Below, one piece after another: positions 1-8,937 of a stretch of 64,000 bases of DNA (position 1 is its first letter; each line of letters begins with the position of its first letter). Both the position numbers and the translations under genes were made by a program. Source of the stretch: an uncultured Bradyrhizobium sp. (GTDB taxonomy: Bacteria; Pseudomonadota; Alphaproteobacteria; Rhizobiales; Xanthobacteraceae); the NCBI RefSeq assembly GCF_947648125.1, contig NZ_CANSMR010000011.1, positions 124,001 to 188,000 on the forward strand, written 5' to 3'. Under the pieces are notes generated by a model that was given only the letters and a program-made list of their open reading frames with translations, searched no databases and had not been told where the DNA came from.

Positions 1-153
1 GCGCCGCGGATTGCGCGGGTTGGCCTTGAGGAATTCGATCGGCACCTTGCGCTGCGTGCGCGGCCGCTCGACATGCGCGGCCGCCTCGCCGCCGACATCT
101 CCGATCAGGCTTGCCAGCCCGCGCCCCAGTCGCGAACGCGCTTCATCGGCCAT
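1..153 (-). CDS. parB: ParB chromosome-partitioning protein, N-terminal fragment
   Basis: Only the first 51 codons are inside the window; the gene continues past the left edge. ParB is the CTP-dependent clamp that loads at parS and, with ParA, segregates the origin region. The visible start reads MADEARSRLGRGLASLIGD and then reaches a PIEFLKANPRNPRR segment, the usual ParB opening (a Lys/Arg-rich RLGRGL box, then the N-P-x-N-P-R entry to the ParB/Srx domain). The ATG at 151-153 follows a GGGAG ribosome-binding site. It lies 141 bp downstream of parA in the same direction, as expected for a parAB operon, and parS-like palindromes occur 1.6-4 kb away. Confidence 0.93.
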   Translation of the reverse strand, partial: MADEARSRLGRGLASLIGDVGGEAAAHVERPRTQRKVPIEFLKANPRNPRR

Positions 154-210
154 TGTTGCGAGCTCCCTTGGATTCACACGCAGTACTCCAGACTTGAATT
201 TCAGAATCAC

Positions 211-288
211 AGGATGGGTCGCGCGCCGCGAAACCCATCGCTCTCATTATGCGTAATGATGGGGTTCGCTTCACGGCACCCATCCACC
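211..288. repeat. Intergenic palindromic repeat between parA and parB
   Basis: Most of the parA-parB gap is an inverted-repeat segment built from GATGGGT / ACCCATC words and a GATGGGGTTCGCTTC core. This style of mosaic repeat is common between genes in Bradyrhizobium. It may fold in the parAB transcript; no function is assigned. Confidence 0.55.
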
Positions 289-294
289 ACATCG

Positions 295-1146
295 TCAATG
301 CGCGCGCAGCTCGCGCTCGCGCTGGATCACTTCGGTGGCGAGCTTGAGATACGCATCGCTGCCGGCGCATTTGAGATCGTAGACCAGGACCGGCTTGCCG
401 TAGGACGGCGCTTCCGAGATGCGCACGTTGCGCGGGATCATGGTGTCGTAGACCTTGTCGCCCATGAACTGGCGCACGTCGGCAACCACCTGGTTGGAGA
501 GGTTGTTGCGCGAGTCGAACATGGTCAGCACGATGCCGTGGATCGACAGGGTCGGATTGAGCGTCGAGCGCACCTGCTCCACGGTCTGCAGCAATTGCGA
601 CAGACCTTCGAGCGCGAAGAACTCGCATTGCAGCGGCACCAGGATCGCGTCCGACGCTGCCATCGCATTCACGGTGAGCAAGTTGAGCGAGGGCGGGCAG
701 TCGATCAGCACGTAGGTGTAGTCGGCTTCCGGCGAGACGTTGTTGTTCAGCCCGGCGATCGCATCGCGCAGCCGGAAGGCGCGGCCGGGCGTGGTGCCGA
801 GCTCGAGCTCGAGGCCGGAGAGATCCATGGTGGAGGCGGCGATGTGCAGGCGCGGCACCGCGGTCGCGACCACGGCATCGCGCAGCGGCGCTTCGCCGAT
901 CAGGACGTCGTAGGTCGAGCAGTTGCGGCTGCGGCGATCGATGCCGAGCCCCGTCGAGGCGTTGCCCTGCGGATCGAGATCGACGATCAGGACACGCTCA
1001 CCAATCGCAGCGAGTGCGGTACCAAGATTGATCGCTGTGGTGGTCTTGCCGACGCCGCCCTTCTGGTTGGCGAGCGACAGGATGCGCGGGTGACCCGGCG
1101 CTTGGAGTGCCTTATCCCCTTGATAAACCTCGTCCATCACAGTCAT
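295..1146 (-). CDS. parA: ParA chromosome-partitioning ATPase
   Basis: Deviant Walker-type ATPase of 283 residues that binds DNA non-specifically and drives segregation of ParB-parS complexes. The deviant Walker A motif KGGVGKTT is at about residues 29-36 (both lysines present) and the Walker A' motif VDLDPQGN at about 55-62. Length and the lack of an N-terminal helix-turn-helix domain fit chromosomal Soj/ParA rather than the larger plasmid type Ia ParA. It lies 32 bp downstream of rsmG and upstream of parB, the classic rsmG-parA-parB order near alphaproteobacterial origins. An earlier or later ATG in the first 20 codons is possible as the true start. Confidence 0.96.
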   Translation of the reverse strand: MTVMDEVYQGDKALQAPGHPRILSLANQKGGVGKTTTAINLGTALAAIGERVLIVDLDPQGNASTGLGIDRRSRNCSTYDVLIGEAPLRDAVVATAVPRLHIAASTMDLSGLELELGTTPGRAFRLRDAIAGLNNNVSPEADYTYVLIDCPPSLNLLTVNAMAASDAILVPLQCEFFALEGLSQLLQTVEQVRSTLNPTLSIHGIVLTMFDSRNNLSNQVVADVRQFMGDKVYDTMIPRNVRISEAPSYGKPVLVYDLKCAGSDAYLKLATEVIQRERELRAH

Positions 1147-1178
1147 ACCAAAATACCGTTTGCTCTTGCGGAGTTCCC

Positions 1179-1844
1179 CTAGCGCCGCTCGATTGACCCG
1201 AGTTCGACGATCCAGCCCTGTCCGCCGGTCCGGCTGGCGTGTAGCTTTGGCTCAATATTCCAATATTTAGTGGCCTCGGTCAATTCGGCCTCTACATCTT
1301 GACCCTTCAAAAACAGCGCCTTGGCGCCTTTTTTGACCCACGGCTCCGCGAAGCCGATGAGTTGATGTAACGGAGCCAGCGCCCGCGCGGTGACGCAATC
1401 GATGGGGCCCGCGATTCTATCCACAGTATCCCCGATATCAGCCAGGTGCACAGTCCCCGGCGACGCCGTGACCCGTATCGCCTCGCGCAAGAATGCAGCC
1501 TTCTTGGCGATTCGCTCAACCAGATGGATCCGTGCGCCGGATGTCTCGGCCAACGCACAGGCCAGCACGACACCGGGAAAGCCACCGCCGCTGCCGAGAT
1601 CGACCCAGGATTTTGCTGAGGGTGCGAGGCTCAGAAGCTGCAGCGAATCGGACACATGCCGGGTCCAGAGATTCGGAAGCGTGGAGGGCGCGACGAGATT
1701 GGTCTTGGCCTGCCACTCCAGCAGAAGTGCGATGTAGCGATCGAGCCGCGCCTCCGTTTCACGTGAAACAGGCGTGAGTGCGAGCGCCGCGGCCTTGTCC
1801 TTGGCGGAGACGCTGAGTTCGGCAGATTGCGGGGCTGGAGCCAT
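1179..1844 (-). CDS. rsmG: RsmG 16S rRNA (guanine-N7)-methyltransferase
   Basis: SAM-dependent methyltransferase (formerly GidB) that modifies G527 of 16S rRNA. The 221-residue protein has the glycine-rich SAM motif WVDLGSGGGFPG near residues 80-92 and the family's Rossmann core. It sits between mnmG and parA on the same strand. A parS-like palindrome (1755-1770) lies inside its 5' coding part, so the coding sequence carries a segregation signal as well. Loss of RsmG typically gives low-level streptomycin resistance in bacteria (family knowledge). Confidence 0.95.
   Translation of the reverse strand: MAPAPQSAELSVSAKDKAAALALTPVSRETEARLDRYIALLLEWQAKTNLVAPSTLPNLWTRHVSDSLQLLSLAPSAKSWVDLGSGGGFPGVVLACALAETSGARIHLVERIAKKAAFLREAIRVTASPGTVHLADIGDTVDRIAGPIDCVTARALAPLHQLIGFAEPWVKKGAKALFLKGQDVEAELTEATKYWNIEPKLHASRTGGQGWIVELGSIERR
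1755..1770. promoter_or_regulatory. parS: parS site 1 (inside rsmG)
   Basis: The word CGTTTCACGTGAAACA matches the bacterial parS consensus TGTTTCACGTGAAACA at 15 of 16 positions and keeps the perfect GTTTCACGTGAAAC core. It lies in the N-terminal coding region of rsmG, about 1.6 kb from the parB start. Confidence 0.9.
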
Positions 1845-1946
1845 TTTGGGAGCAGGGCCGTTTGTTTGACGTGAAAGCCGGTGGTGAGGCCGACGCGCGG
1901 CGCGTTGGTCGATTCGACTTCACAAAGGATAGGCGCTCAATCCCCG

Positions 1947-1962
1947 TGTTTCACGTGAAACG
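1947..1962. promoter_or_regulatory. parS: parS site 2 (rsmG-mnmG junction)
   Basis: TGTTTCACGTGAAACG, one mismatch at the last base from the parS consensus. It lies immediately beyond the mnmG stop codon, in the gap before rsmG. Confidence 0.9.
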
Positions 1963-3846
1963 TCAGGCGGTGGCCTTGGCCGATTTCCGTCGCGCCTCGC
2001 GCCGTAGGTACGCCGCCAGGATACCCAGCGCCGCCGGCGTCATGCCGTCGATCCGGCCCGCCTGCCCGACCGTCCGCGGCTGCGCCTTCTGCAGCTTGGC
2101 GCGCGCTTCGTTCGACAGACCGGGTACGTCGGCGTAGTCGACATCGGCCAGGACCAGGCCCTCGTCGCGCCGGAACGCGTCAACGTCGGCGGTCTGGCGC
2201 TTCAGATAGACATCGTATTTGGCATCGATCTCGAGATGCACCGCGATCGCAGGGTCAATGGCCGACAGCTCCGGCCAGATCGCCTGGACCGCGGGCCATT
2301 CGATCTCCGGATAGGCCAGCAGTTCGAAGGCGGATCGGCGATGACCATCGCGATTGAGTGCCAGCCCATGCTTGGCGGCCTCATTCGGCGTGATCAGGAG
2401 CGACTTCGCCAAGGTTTTGGCTGCGTCCAGCGCCGCCATCTTCCCCCGGTGACGGTCCGCTCGTGCCGTACCGACGCAGCCGAGCGCGATACCCTTGTCG
2501 GTCAGCCGCTGGTCGGCATTGTCGGCCCGCAGCGTCAGCCGGTACTCGGCCCGCGAGGTGAACATCCGATAGGGTTCGGTGATCCCGCGGGTCACGAGAT
2601 CGTCGATCATCACACCGAGATAGCCGTCGGCGCGGTCGAACACGATCGGGTCGGTCCCGCTGGCGGCCAGCGCGGCATTGAGCCCGGCAACGATGCCCTG
2701 CCCCGCCGCCTCCTCGTAGCCCGTGGTGCCGTTGATCTGGCCGGCCAGGAAAAGTCCGCGCAGACGCTTTGTCTGCAGGGTCGGATCGAGTTCACGGGGA
2801 TCGACGTGGTCGTATTCGATCGCATAGCCGGGCCGGACCATCTTCACCCGCTCAAGCCCGGGGATGCTGGCGAGGATCGCGAGCTGGACCTCCTCCGGCA
2901 GCGATGTCGAGATGCCGTTGGGATAGACCGTGCTGTCGTCGAGCCCTTCCGGCTCCAGGAAGATCTGGTGGCCGTCGCGGTCGCCAAAGCGGACGATCTT
3001 GTCTTCGATCGAGGGGCAATAGCGGGGTCCAGAGCTCTTGATCTGGCCGGAATACATCGGCGAGCGATGCACATTGGCCCGGATCACCTCATGAGTCGTT
3101 GGCGTGGTGCGGGTGATGCCGCACTGGATCTGCGGGGTCGTAATCCGGTCCGTCATGACCGAAAACGGCTCCGGAGGCTCGTCTCCGGGCTGCATTTCGA
3201 CCGCGGACCAGTCGATCGTGGTGCCGTCGAGACGCGGAGGCGTCCCGGTCTTGAGCCGGCCGAGCACAAAACCTGCCCGTTCGAACGAGGCAGACAGACC
3301 CATGGCCGGCGCCTCGCCGACCCTGCCTGCCGGCCAGTTCTTCTCGCCAAGATGAATCAGACCACGCAGGAAGGTGCCGGTGGTGATGACGACCGCACCC
3401 GCTGAAAGCTGGCGGCCATCGCCCAAGCGAATGCCGGTCACACGCCCATCAACGACAATCAACTCATCCGCTTCGCCCTCGATGACGCTGAGGTTCGCAG
3501 TCTCTGTGATCGCCGCCTGCATCGCGGCCGCATAGAGCTTGCGGTCGGCCTGGGCCCGGGGCCCGCGGACCGCCGGACCCTTCCGGCGATTGAGCATGCG
3601 AAACTGGATGCCGCCGGCGTCGGCAACCCGGCCCATCAGACCGTCCAGCGCGTCGACTTCGCGGACCAGATGGCCCTTGCCGAGGCCGCCGATCGCGGGA
3701 TTACAGGACATCGCGCCGATGGTCGCGAAACGATGGGTCACTAGGGCTGTCTTCGCGCCCATCCGGGCAGCCGCACTCGCGGCCTCGCATCCGGCATGGC
3801 CGCCGCCGATGACGATGACGTCGAATGAGTCTGCCCTGATAGTCAT
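1963..3846 (-). CDS. mnmG: MnmG, FAD-dependent tRNA-U34 5-carboxymethylaminomethyl modification subunit
   Basis: Forms the MnmE-MnmG complex that installs the cmnm5 group on U34 of certain tRNAs. It has 627 residues, the usual length. An N-terminal FAD-binding dinucleotide motif [10 protein letters not shown] is at about residues 13-22, and the family signature [15 protein letters not shown] lies in the central part. MnmE is encoded just upstream on the same strand with a parS-bearing spacer between. The N-terminus [16 protein letters not shown] supports the start at 3846. Confidence 0.97.
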   Translation of the reverse strand: MTIRADSFDVIVIGGGHAGCEAASAAARMGAKTALVTHRFATIGAMSCNPAIGGLGKGHLVREVDALDGLMGRVADAGGIQFRMLNRRKGPAVRGPRAQADRKLYAAAMQAAITETANLSVIEGEADELIVVDGRVTGIRLGDGRQLSAGAVVITTGTFLRGLIHLGEKNWPAGRVGEAPAMGLSASFERAGFVLGRLKTGTPPRLDGTTIDWSAVEMQPGDEPPEPFSVMTDRITTPQIQCGITRTTPTTHEVIRANVHRSPMYSGQIKSSGPRYCPSIEDKIVRFGDRDGHQIFLEPEGLDDSTVYPNGISTSLPEEVQLAILASIPGLERVKMVRPGYAIEYDHVDPRELDPTLQTKRLRGLFLAGQINGTTGYEEAAGQGIVAGLNAALAASGTDPIVFDRADGYLGVMIDDLVTRGITEPYRMFTSRAEYRLTLRADNADQRLTDKGIALGCVGTARADRHRGKMAALDAAKTLAKSLLITPNEAAKHGLALNRDGHRRSAFELLAYPEIEWPAVQAIWPELSAIDPAIAVHLEIDAKYDVYLKRQTADVDAFRRDEGLVLADVDYADVPGLSNEARAKLQKAQPRTVGQAGRIDGMTPAALGILAAYLRREARRKSAKATA

Positions 3847-3965
3847 GGCGGGACTTCTATCGTGGAGTGATGAAAGCCGGAAGAACGAAGTTAGGACGCT
3901 GGTTCGAGAACCGATTCAGTCGAGATATGGATTGCGTCGCTTCGCTCGCAATGACGGGGCGGAGT

Positions 3966-3981
3966 TGTTTCACGTGAAACA
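3966..3981. promoter_or_regulatory. parS: parS site 3 (mnmE-mnmG spacer)
   Basis: TGTTTCACGTGAAACA, a perfect 16-bp match to the parS consensus, in the non-coding gap between mnmE and mnmG. Confidence 0.95.
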
Positions 3982-4002
3982 GTCCGGTCGGGCCGCAGTA
4001 AT

Positions 4003-4018
4003 TGTTTCACGTGAAACG
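4003..4018. promoter_or_regulatory. parS: parS site 4 (mnmE-mnmG spacer)
   Basis: TGTTTCACGTGAAACG, a 15/16 match, starting 37 bp after the start of site 3. Confidence 0.92.
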
Positions 4019-4049
4019 GGAGGCGGCTTCCTTAACCAGATCGAAACCA

Positions 4050-4065
4050 TGTTTCACGTGAAACA
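4050..4065. promoter_or_regulatory. parS: parS site 5 (mnmE-mnmG spacer)
   Basis: TGTTTCACGTGAAACA, a perfect match, starting 47 bp after the start of site 4 and ending 11 bp before the mnmE stop codon. Three sites in 100 bp make this spacer the densest part of the cluster. Confidence 0.95.
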
Positions 4066-4076
4066 GACGGGGCCCG

Positions 4077-5402
4077 CTACTTCCCGACGCAGAACTCGCG
4101 GAAGATGACGTCCAAGATGTCTTCGATATCGACCCGGCCGAGCAAACGGCCGAGTGAGGTGGTCGCCCTGCGAAGTTCCTCGGCGGCAAGTTCCTCGCCC
4201 TGCCCGACCACGTCGATGCTGCGCCGAAGAGATTCGACGGTCTCCTCAAGCAACCCGCGCTGCCGTGTCCGGCTGATCAGACCGCCCTCGCTGGTCGCGA
4301 AATAGTCGTGAGCGAAACCGACCAGCGCGGCAATCAACTCGGAGAGGCCGTCACCGCGGGCCGCCGAGATCCTGAATTCGGGGTGGCTGCCTCCCTCGCC
4401 CGGCGGGGTCCTCACCAGGTCGATCTTGTTCCGGACCAGCCAGGTTGGCGTCGAGCCAGCATGTCCCACCTTGGCGCCGCCGCTGTCGGCCAGCCACAGC
4501 ACGAGATCGGCTTCAGCCGCGCGGGCACGGGCACGGCGGACCCCCTCCTGCTCCACCGGGTCGTCGGTCTCGCGGATTCCGGCGGTGTCGATGACCGTGA
4601 CGGGATAGCCGTCGAGGTCGAGCTGCACTTCGATCACGTCGCGCGTGGTGCCCGCATGCGGCGAGACGATCGCGACCTCGCGCCTGGCAAGCTGATTGAT
4701 CAGGGTCGATTTGCCGACATTCGGTGGACCCGCGATCGCGACCACCAAGCCATCGCGCAGACGTTCGCTTTGCCCCTGCCCCGCAAGCATTTGCTTGATC
4801 TCGTCATGCAGCGCCCGAATCCGCTCGAGCGCCGGCGCGATCAACTCCGCCGGCACATCGCCCTCATCGGAGAAATCGATGCCGGCCTCGATCAGCGCTG
4901 ACGCTGCGATGATTCGCTCGCGCCAGTCGCGTGCGCGATCGCCGAGCAACCCCTTGAGCTGTCGCAGCGCCTGGCGCCGTTGGCGATCGGTGTCGGCGTG
5001 GATCAGATCGTCGAGGCCTTCGGCTTCGGTCAGGTCGAGCTTGCCGTTCTCGAATGCCCGCCGGGTGAACTCACCGGGCTCGGCCGGCCGCACATTCTCG
5101 AACGCCGCGATGGCATCGAACATCGCCGACAACACCGCGCGTCCGCCATGGACATGAAATTCGGCCACGTCCTCGCCGGTTGCGCTGGCCGGGCCCGGGA
5201 ACCACAACACGACCGCATCATCGATCGGTTGGTGGTTCGAATCGTGGAGCAGCGCGCGGGTCGCCATTCGCGGCACCGGGATCTTGCCCGTCAGTCCAGC
5301 AATGACCGACTCGGCCATTGGGCCGGACAGCCTGACGATGGCGATCGCGCTCGGCGGCCGCCCGGAGGATAATGCGAATATGGTCTGGTCGCGCGGATGC
5401 AT
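4077..5402 (-). CDS. mnmE: MnmE (TrmE), tRNA-modification GTPase
   Basis: K+-activated GTPase partner of MnmG. The 441-residue protein has an N-terminal folate-binding TrmE domain, a G domain inserted in a helical domain, and the terminal CVGK tetrapeptide whose Cys (about residue 438) is typical. G1 is [10 protein letters not shown]3 is DTAG and G4 is NKID. It is the first gene of the mnmE-mnmG-rsmG-parA-parB series. The start ATG at 5400-5402 gives [14 protein letters not shown], the family's standard opening. Confidence 0.97.
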   Translation of the reverse strand: MHPRDQTIFALSSGRPPSAIAIVRLSGPMAESVIAGLTGKIPVPRMATRALLHDSNHQPIDDAVVLWFPGPASATGEDVAEFHVHGGRAVLSAMFDAIAAFENVRPAEPGEFTRRAFENGKLDLTEAEGLDDLIHADTDRQRRQALRQLKGLLGDRARDWRERIIAASALIEAGIDFSDEGDVPAELIAPALERIRALHDEIKQMLAGQGQSERLRDGLVVAIAGPPNVGKSTLINQLARREVAIVSPHAGTTRDVIEVQLDLDGYPVTVIDTAGIRETDDPVEQEGVRRARARAAEADLVLWLADSGGAKVGHAGSTPTWLVRNKIDLVRTPPGEGGSHPEFRISAARGDGLSELIAALVGFAHDYFATSEGGLISRTRQRGLLEETVESLRRSIDVVGQGEELAAEELRRATTSLGRLLGRVDIEDILDVIFREFCVGK

Positions 5403-5651
5403 TGCCTATTTCTTCCAGCAAACCGGCAAAGGCAATGCCGCTTCAGTTTCGCACGCCCTGCCGTAATATGCTGCACTGCAGCACAACCGAGATTCGTTAT
5501 GGCGACTGCGCAGCATTTTGCCGCGGCTCAGCCTGTCTGGTCACAACCAATAGGCTACAAATGTTAATTATATCAGATAGTTATATGAATATTCAGTGCG
5601 CCGAACCAATTCGATTCATGCTGCGCCTTGCTGCAGCAAATCCGCAGCATG
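5403..5651. other. rho-mnmE intergenic region with an AT-rich core
   Basis: No gene is seen here. Bases about 5550-5600 are far more AT-rich than the surroundings (TTAATTATATCAGATAG and following). This is the natural place for the mnmE promoter and leader. No clear -10/-35 pair or DnaA box could be assigned by eye. Confidence 0.5.
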
Positions 5652-5681
5652 AAAAAAGGCGCCCCGTTTGTGCGGAGCGCC
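5652..5681 (-). terminator. Rho-independent terminator downstream of rho
   Basis: Read on the minus strand, a stem GGCGCTCCG pairs with CGGGGCGCC (9 bp with one mismatch, loop of about 6 nt) and is followed directly by TTTTTT. It begins about 20 bp after the rho stop codon, so it ends the rho transcript. Confidence 0.8.
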
Positions 5682-5702
5682 CTATTCTTTCCGGCCGTGG
5701 CC

Positions 5703-6968
5703 TCAGGTGTTCATGGAATCGAAGAATTCCGAATTGCTCTTCGTGTTCCGGAGCTTGTCGAGCAGGAAGTCGATCGCGTCCATGGTGCCCATCGGATTGA
5801 GGATGCGGCGCAGGACGTACATCTTCTTCAGCACCTGCGGATCGGTGATGAGCTCCTCCTTGCGGGTGCCGGAGCGGGCAATATCGATCGCCGGGAAGGT
5901 CCGCTTGTCCGAGACCTTGCGGTCGAGGATCAGTTCGGAGTTACCGGTGCCCTTGAACTCTTCGAAGATGACTTCGTCCATGCGGCTGCCGGTATCGACC
6001 AACGCGGTGGCGATGATGGTCAGCGAACCGCCCTCCTCGATGTTGCGCGCGGCACCGAAGAAGCGCTTCGGGCGCTGCAGGGCGTTGGCGTCGACACCGC
6101 CGGTCAGCACCTTGCCGGATGACGGCACCACGGTGTTGTAGGCGCGGCCGAGGCGCGTGATCGAATCGAGCAGGATCACGACATCGCGGCCGTGCTCGAC
6201 GAGACGCTTGGCCTTCTCGATCACCATCTCGGCGACCTGGACGTGACGCACGGCGGGTTCGTCGAACGTCGACGACACCACCTCGCCCTTCACCGAACGC
6301 TGCATGTCCGTGACTTCTTCCGGACGCTCGTCGATCAGAAGCACGATCAGATAGCAGTCAGGATGATTGGCGGTGATGGAGTGCGCGATGTTCTGCATCA
6401 GCACCGTCTTGCCGGTGCGCGGCGGCGCCACGATCAGCGCGCGCTGGCCCTTGCCGATCGGCGCGACGATATCGATCACGCGGGCAGAGAGATCCTTCTT
6501 GGTGGAATCCTCAAGCTCCATGCGGAAACGCTGATTGGGAAACAGCGGGGTGAGGTTGTCGAAATTGACCTTGTGCTTGGCCTTCTCGGGATCCTCGAAA
6601 TTGAGCGTATTGACCTTCAGCAGCGCGAAGTAGCGTTCGCCTTCCTTCGGGCTGCGGATGTGTCCTTCGATGGTGTCGCCCGTGCGCAGGCCGAAGCGGC
6701 GGATCTGCGAGGGCGAGACGTAGATGTCGTCGGGGCCGGGCAGGTAGTTCGCGTCGGGCGAACGAAGGAAGCCGAAGCCGTCGGACAGCACCTCCACGAC
6801 GCCCTCGCCGACAATGTCGGTCTCGGCGGCGGCGAGGTTTTTGAGAATTGCGAACATCAGCTCCTGCTTGCGCATGGTGCTGGCATTCTCGACCCCATTC
6901 TCTTCCGCGAACGAGACGAGCTCGGCGGGCGTTTTCGATTTGAGGTCCTGGAGTTTGATTTCCCGCAT
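5703..6968 (-). CDS. rho: Transcription termination factor Rho
   Basis: Hexameric RNA-dependent ATPase/helicase of 421 residues, the standard length. It has an N-terminal Rho_N helical domain ([20 protein letters not shown]), a cold-shock-like RNA-binding domain, and the RecA-like motor with Walker A APPRTGKT and the DSITRLGRA segment. It is flanked by an intrinsic terminator downstream and a leader of about 190 bp upstream, where rho genes are often autoregulated (family knowledge, not shown here). Confidence 0.98.
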   Translation of the reverse strand: MREIKLQDLKSKTPAELVSFAEENGVENASTMRKQELMFAILKNLAAAETDIVGEGVVEVLSDGFGFLRSPDANYLPGPDDIYVSPSQIRRFGLRTGDTIEGHIRSPKEGERYFALLKVNTLNFEDPEKAKHKVNFDNLTPLFPNQRFRMELEDSTKKDLSARVIDIVAPIGKGQRALIVAPPRTGKTVLMQNIAHSITANHPDCYLIVLLIDERPEEVTDMQRSVKGEVVSSTFDEPAVRHVQVAEMVIEKAKRLVEHGRDVVILLDSITRLGRAYNTVVPSSGKVLTGGVDANALQRPKRFFGAARNIEEGGSLTIIATALVDTGSRMDEVIFEEFKGTGNSELILDRKVSDKRTFPAIDIARSGTRKEELITDPQVLKKMYVLRRILNPMGTMDAIDFLLDKLRNTKSNSEFFDSMNT

Positions 6969-7172
6969 GGGGGTCGTCCTGTGAGGAAGTAAGTAGGGAA
7001 GGGGTGCGAGGTGGCTTGGAAAAAGCGGACGCCAAAGGAAGGTCCGCAGGTCTCAGCCAGGAAAGTGCCGTTTGGGCTTTCAAACCTGATGCGGCGCCGG
7101 CCCGAAAAGAACCGAAACGCGACCACATCCGCCTGCGTGGGGTGGGATAAACCCTATATAGAAAATCGATTC

Positions 7173-7190
7173 GTCCTTCGCAAGAAGGAC
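7173..7190 (-). terminator. Possible hemJ terminator hairpin
   Basis: GTCCTTC-GCAA-GAAGGAC is a perfect 7-bp stem with a GNRA-type tetraloop, 30 bp after the hemJ stop. The following minus-strand sequence has only a short T run, so termination is plausible but weakly supported. Confidence 0.45.
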
Positions 7191-7219
7191 TGAAGCATGC
7201 GTCTTGAGCATCGCGATGT

Positions 7220-7645
7220 CTAGAACGGCTTCACGACCACCATGATCACGATCAGGATCATCAGAAGCGTCGGCACCTCGTTGATAATGCGATAGAATTT
7301 CTGAGTGCGCTGATTCCGGTCGGCGGCGAAATCCTTTACGCAGCGGGACAAAAAGCCGTGGATACCCGACATGATGAGCACCAGCGTAAATTTGACGTGA
7401 AACCAGCCCGATAGGTACCAGTGTCCGGCCCAGACCAGATAAAGCCCGGCAAGCCAGGTCACGATCATCGCGGGGTTGATAATCGCCTTCAAAAGCCGCC
7501 GCTCCATGACCTTGAAGGTCTCGGACTGCTTCGAGCCGATCTCGGTCTCGCAATGATAGACGAACAGCCGCGGCAGATAGAGCATGCCCGCCATCCAGGA
7601 AATCACGGCAACGATGTGCAGGGCCTTGATCCAGTCATACAACAT
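7220..7645 (-). CDS. hemJ: HemJ protoporphyrinogen oxidase
   Basis: Small (141 aa) integral membrane protein of the UPF0093/HemJ family, which oxidises protoporphyrinogen IX to protoporphyrin IX in bacteria lacking HemG/HemY. About four membrane helices are visible. The conserved histidine in KALHIVAVISWMAG (about residue 10) and the PRLFVYH segment are present. It sits next to rho, as in many Rhizobiales, and faces the candidate origin region. Confidence 0.93.
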   Translation of the reverse strand: MLYDWIKALHIVAVISWMAGMLYLPRLFVYHCETEIGSKQSETFKVMERRLLKAIINPAMIVTWLAGLYLVWAGHWYLSGWFHVKFTLVLIMSGIHGFLSRCVKDFAADRNQRTQKFYRIINEVPTLLMILIVIMVVVKPF

Positions 7646-8090
7646 CGCGGTGATGCCTTTCAGGGAACAGCTCGGGCGGTCTCAGCGTTGCGAGCCGACT
7701 CTGCTTGCGAGGGACCGATACATATCCGCTCACACGGCTCTCCTAAACTTAATTAAGTTTAGAATCTAAGGTTTGAGTCTTAGTGGCGGTGAATTTGACT
7801 CATGCAATGCGATCCAGTCGTTCTTGCGGGCTTGTTCACATCCCTCAACATTTCGGCCTGCGAGTGCCGATATCCGGAATCTGTCGTTCAACTCAATCGG
7901 TTGCGGACCTCTGTGGCCAGCTTATGAAGAGACAAATCCACACCGGTTCACTATCATCCGTCCCATGACGTCGACTTATCCTTTTCGGCGGTGCTGTGAA
8001 GAAGGGGACGAGATATACAGGGGCCTGGCGGCGGACCCGGATTCTTCTCCTCGACCTCCACAGGGATTCACAGGATAGACAGGGGCTCCG
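7646..8090. other. oriC: Candidate chromosomal replication origin region (hemJ-ppsR gap)
   Basis: A 445-bp gap without a credible gene. It contains a 20-bp AT-rich perfect palindrome (7743-7762) and several words close to the DnaA box TTATCCACA: TTGTTCACA at 7832-7840, AAATCCACA at 7934-7942, and clustered CCACAGG/TTCACAGG words at about 8057-8073. In several alphaproteobacteria the origin lies between a heme-synthesis gene (hemE) and the DUF299 gene, here ppsR, and parAB-parS are nearby. The boxes are degenerate, and hemJ rather than hemE is the heme neighbour, so this is an inference from context. Confidence 0.5.
7743..7762. repeat. 20-bp perfect AT-rich palindrome
   Basis: CTAAACTTAATTAAGTTTAG equals its own reverse complement. 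It has only 4 G/C bases in a genome region of more than 60% GC, and sits about 100 bp upstream of hemJ in the divergent hemJ/ppsR gap. It could be a repressor operator or an origin-associated protein site. Confidence 0.85.
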
Positions 8091-8927
8091 GTGCCGACGA
8101 CTTCCAATTATTTCCACCTGCATCTGGTGTCTGATTCGACCGGCGAGACGCTGATCACCGTGGCGCGCGCGGTCGCCGCGCAATACGCCAACGTGACCGC
8201 GGTCGAGCATGTCTATCCGCTGGTGCGGAGCCAAAAGCAGCTCGATCGCGTGCTCGACGAGATCGAGGAATCGCCCGGCATTGTGCTGTTCACGCTGCTC
8301 GAGAAGGATCTGGTCGGCCGGCTCGAGGGCAAGTGCAAGGAAATCAACGTGCCGAGCCTGTCGATCATCGGGCCGGTGATGCAGTTGTTCGAGGCGTATC
8401 TGGGTGCCGCGACGACCGGCCGTGTCGGCGCGCAGCATGTGCTCAACGCGGAATATTTCAGCCGGATCGACGCGCTGAACTACACGATGATCCATGACGA
8501 CGGTCAGCATGTCGAAGGTCTCGAGGAGGCTGACGTCGTCCTGGTCGGCGTGTCCCGCACGTCGAAGACCCCGACCTCGATCTATCTCGCCAACCGCGGC
8601 ATCCGCACCGCGAATGTGCCGCTGGTGCCGGGCATTCCGCTGCCGCACCAGCTCGAGAATCTGAAGAAGCCGTTGGTGGTCAGCCTGCATGCGACCCCGG
8701 AGCGCTTGATCCAGGTTCGGCAGAACCGCCTGCTCACGATGGGCGACCGCGACAACGACACCTATATCGACAAGCAGGCGGTGGCCGACGAAGTCGCGTT
8801 TGCGCGGCGCCTGAGTGCGAAATTCAACTGGGCATTGCTCGACGTGACGCGTCGCTCGATCGAGGAGACGGCGGCTGCGATCATGAAGCTCTATAACGAC
8901 CGCCAGCGCGCACGGCCGTCGGAGTGA
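8091..8927 (+). CDS. ppsR: Pyruvate phosphate dikinase / PEP synthase regulatory protein (DUF299)
   Basis: Bifunctional Ser/Thr kinase and Pi-dependent pyrophosphorylase family that switches PpdK or PpsA off and on. The 278-residue protein carries the P-loop-like [12 protein letters not shown] motif near residues 155-166 that marks the family. The start is GTG (8091), followed by [20 protein letters not shown], the conserved N-terminus. It heads a plus-strand series with maf, coaE and dnaQ. Whether the substrate is pyruvate phosphate dikinase or PEP synthase cannot be told from sequence alone; the former is more usual in this class. Confidence 0.93.
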   Translation: MPTTSNYFHLHLVSDSTGETLITVARAVAAQYANVTAVEHVYPLVRSQKQLDRVLDEIEESPGIVLFTLLEKDLVGRLEGKCKEINVPSLSIIGPVMQLFEAYLGAATTGRVGAQHVLNAEYFSRIDALNYTMIHDDGQHVEGLEEADVVLVGVSRTSKTPTSIYLANRGIRTANVPLVPGIPLPHQLENLKKPLVVSLHATPERLIQVRQNRLLTMGDRDNDTYIDKQAVADEVAFARRLSAKFNWALLDVTRRSIEETAAAIMKLYNDRQRARPSE

Positions 8928-8937
8928 CCACTGAATC

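Noticed and set aside
7743-7780. CtrA binding site (TTAA-N7-TTAA) in the origin candidate.
   Set aside because: TTAA words are adjacent but never in the 7-base spacing.
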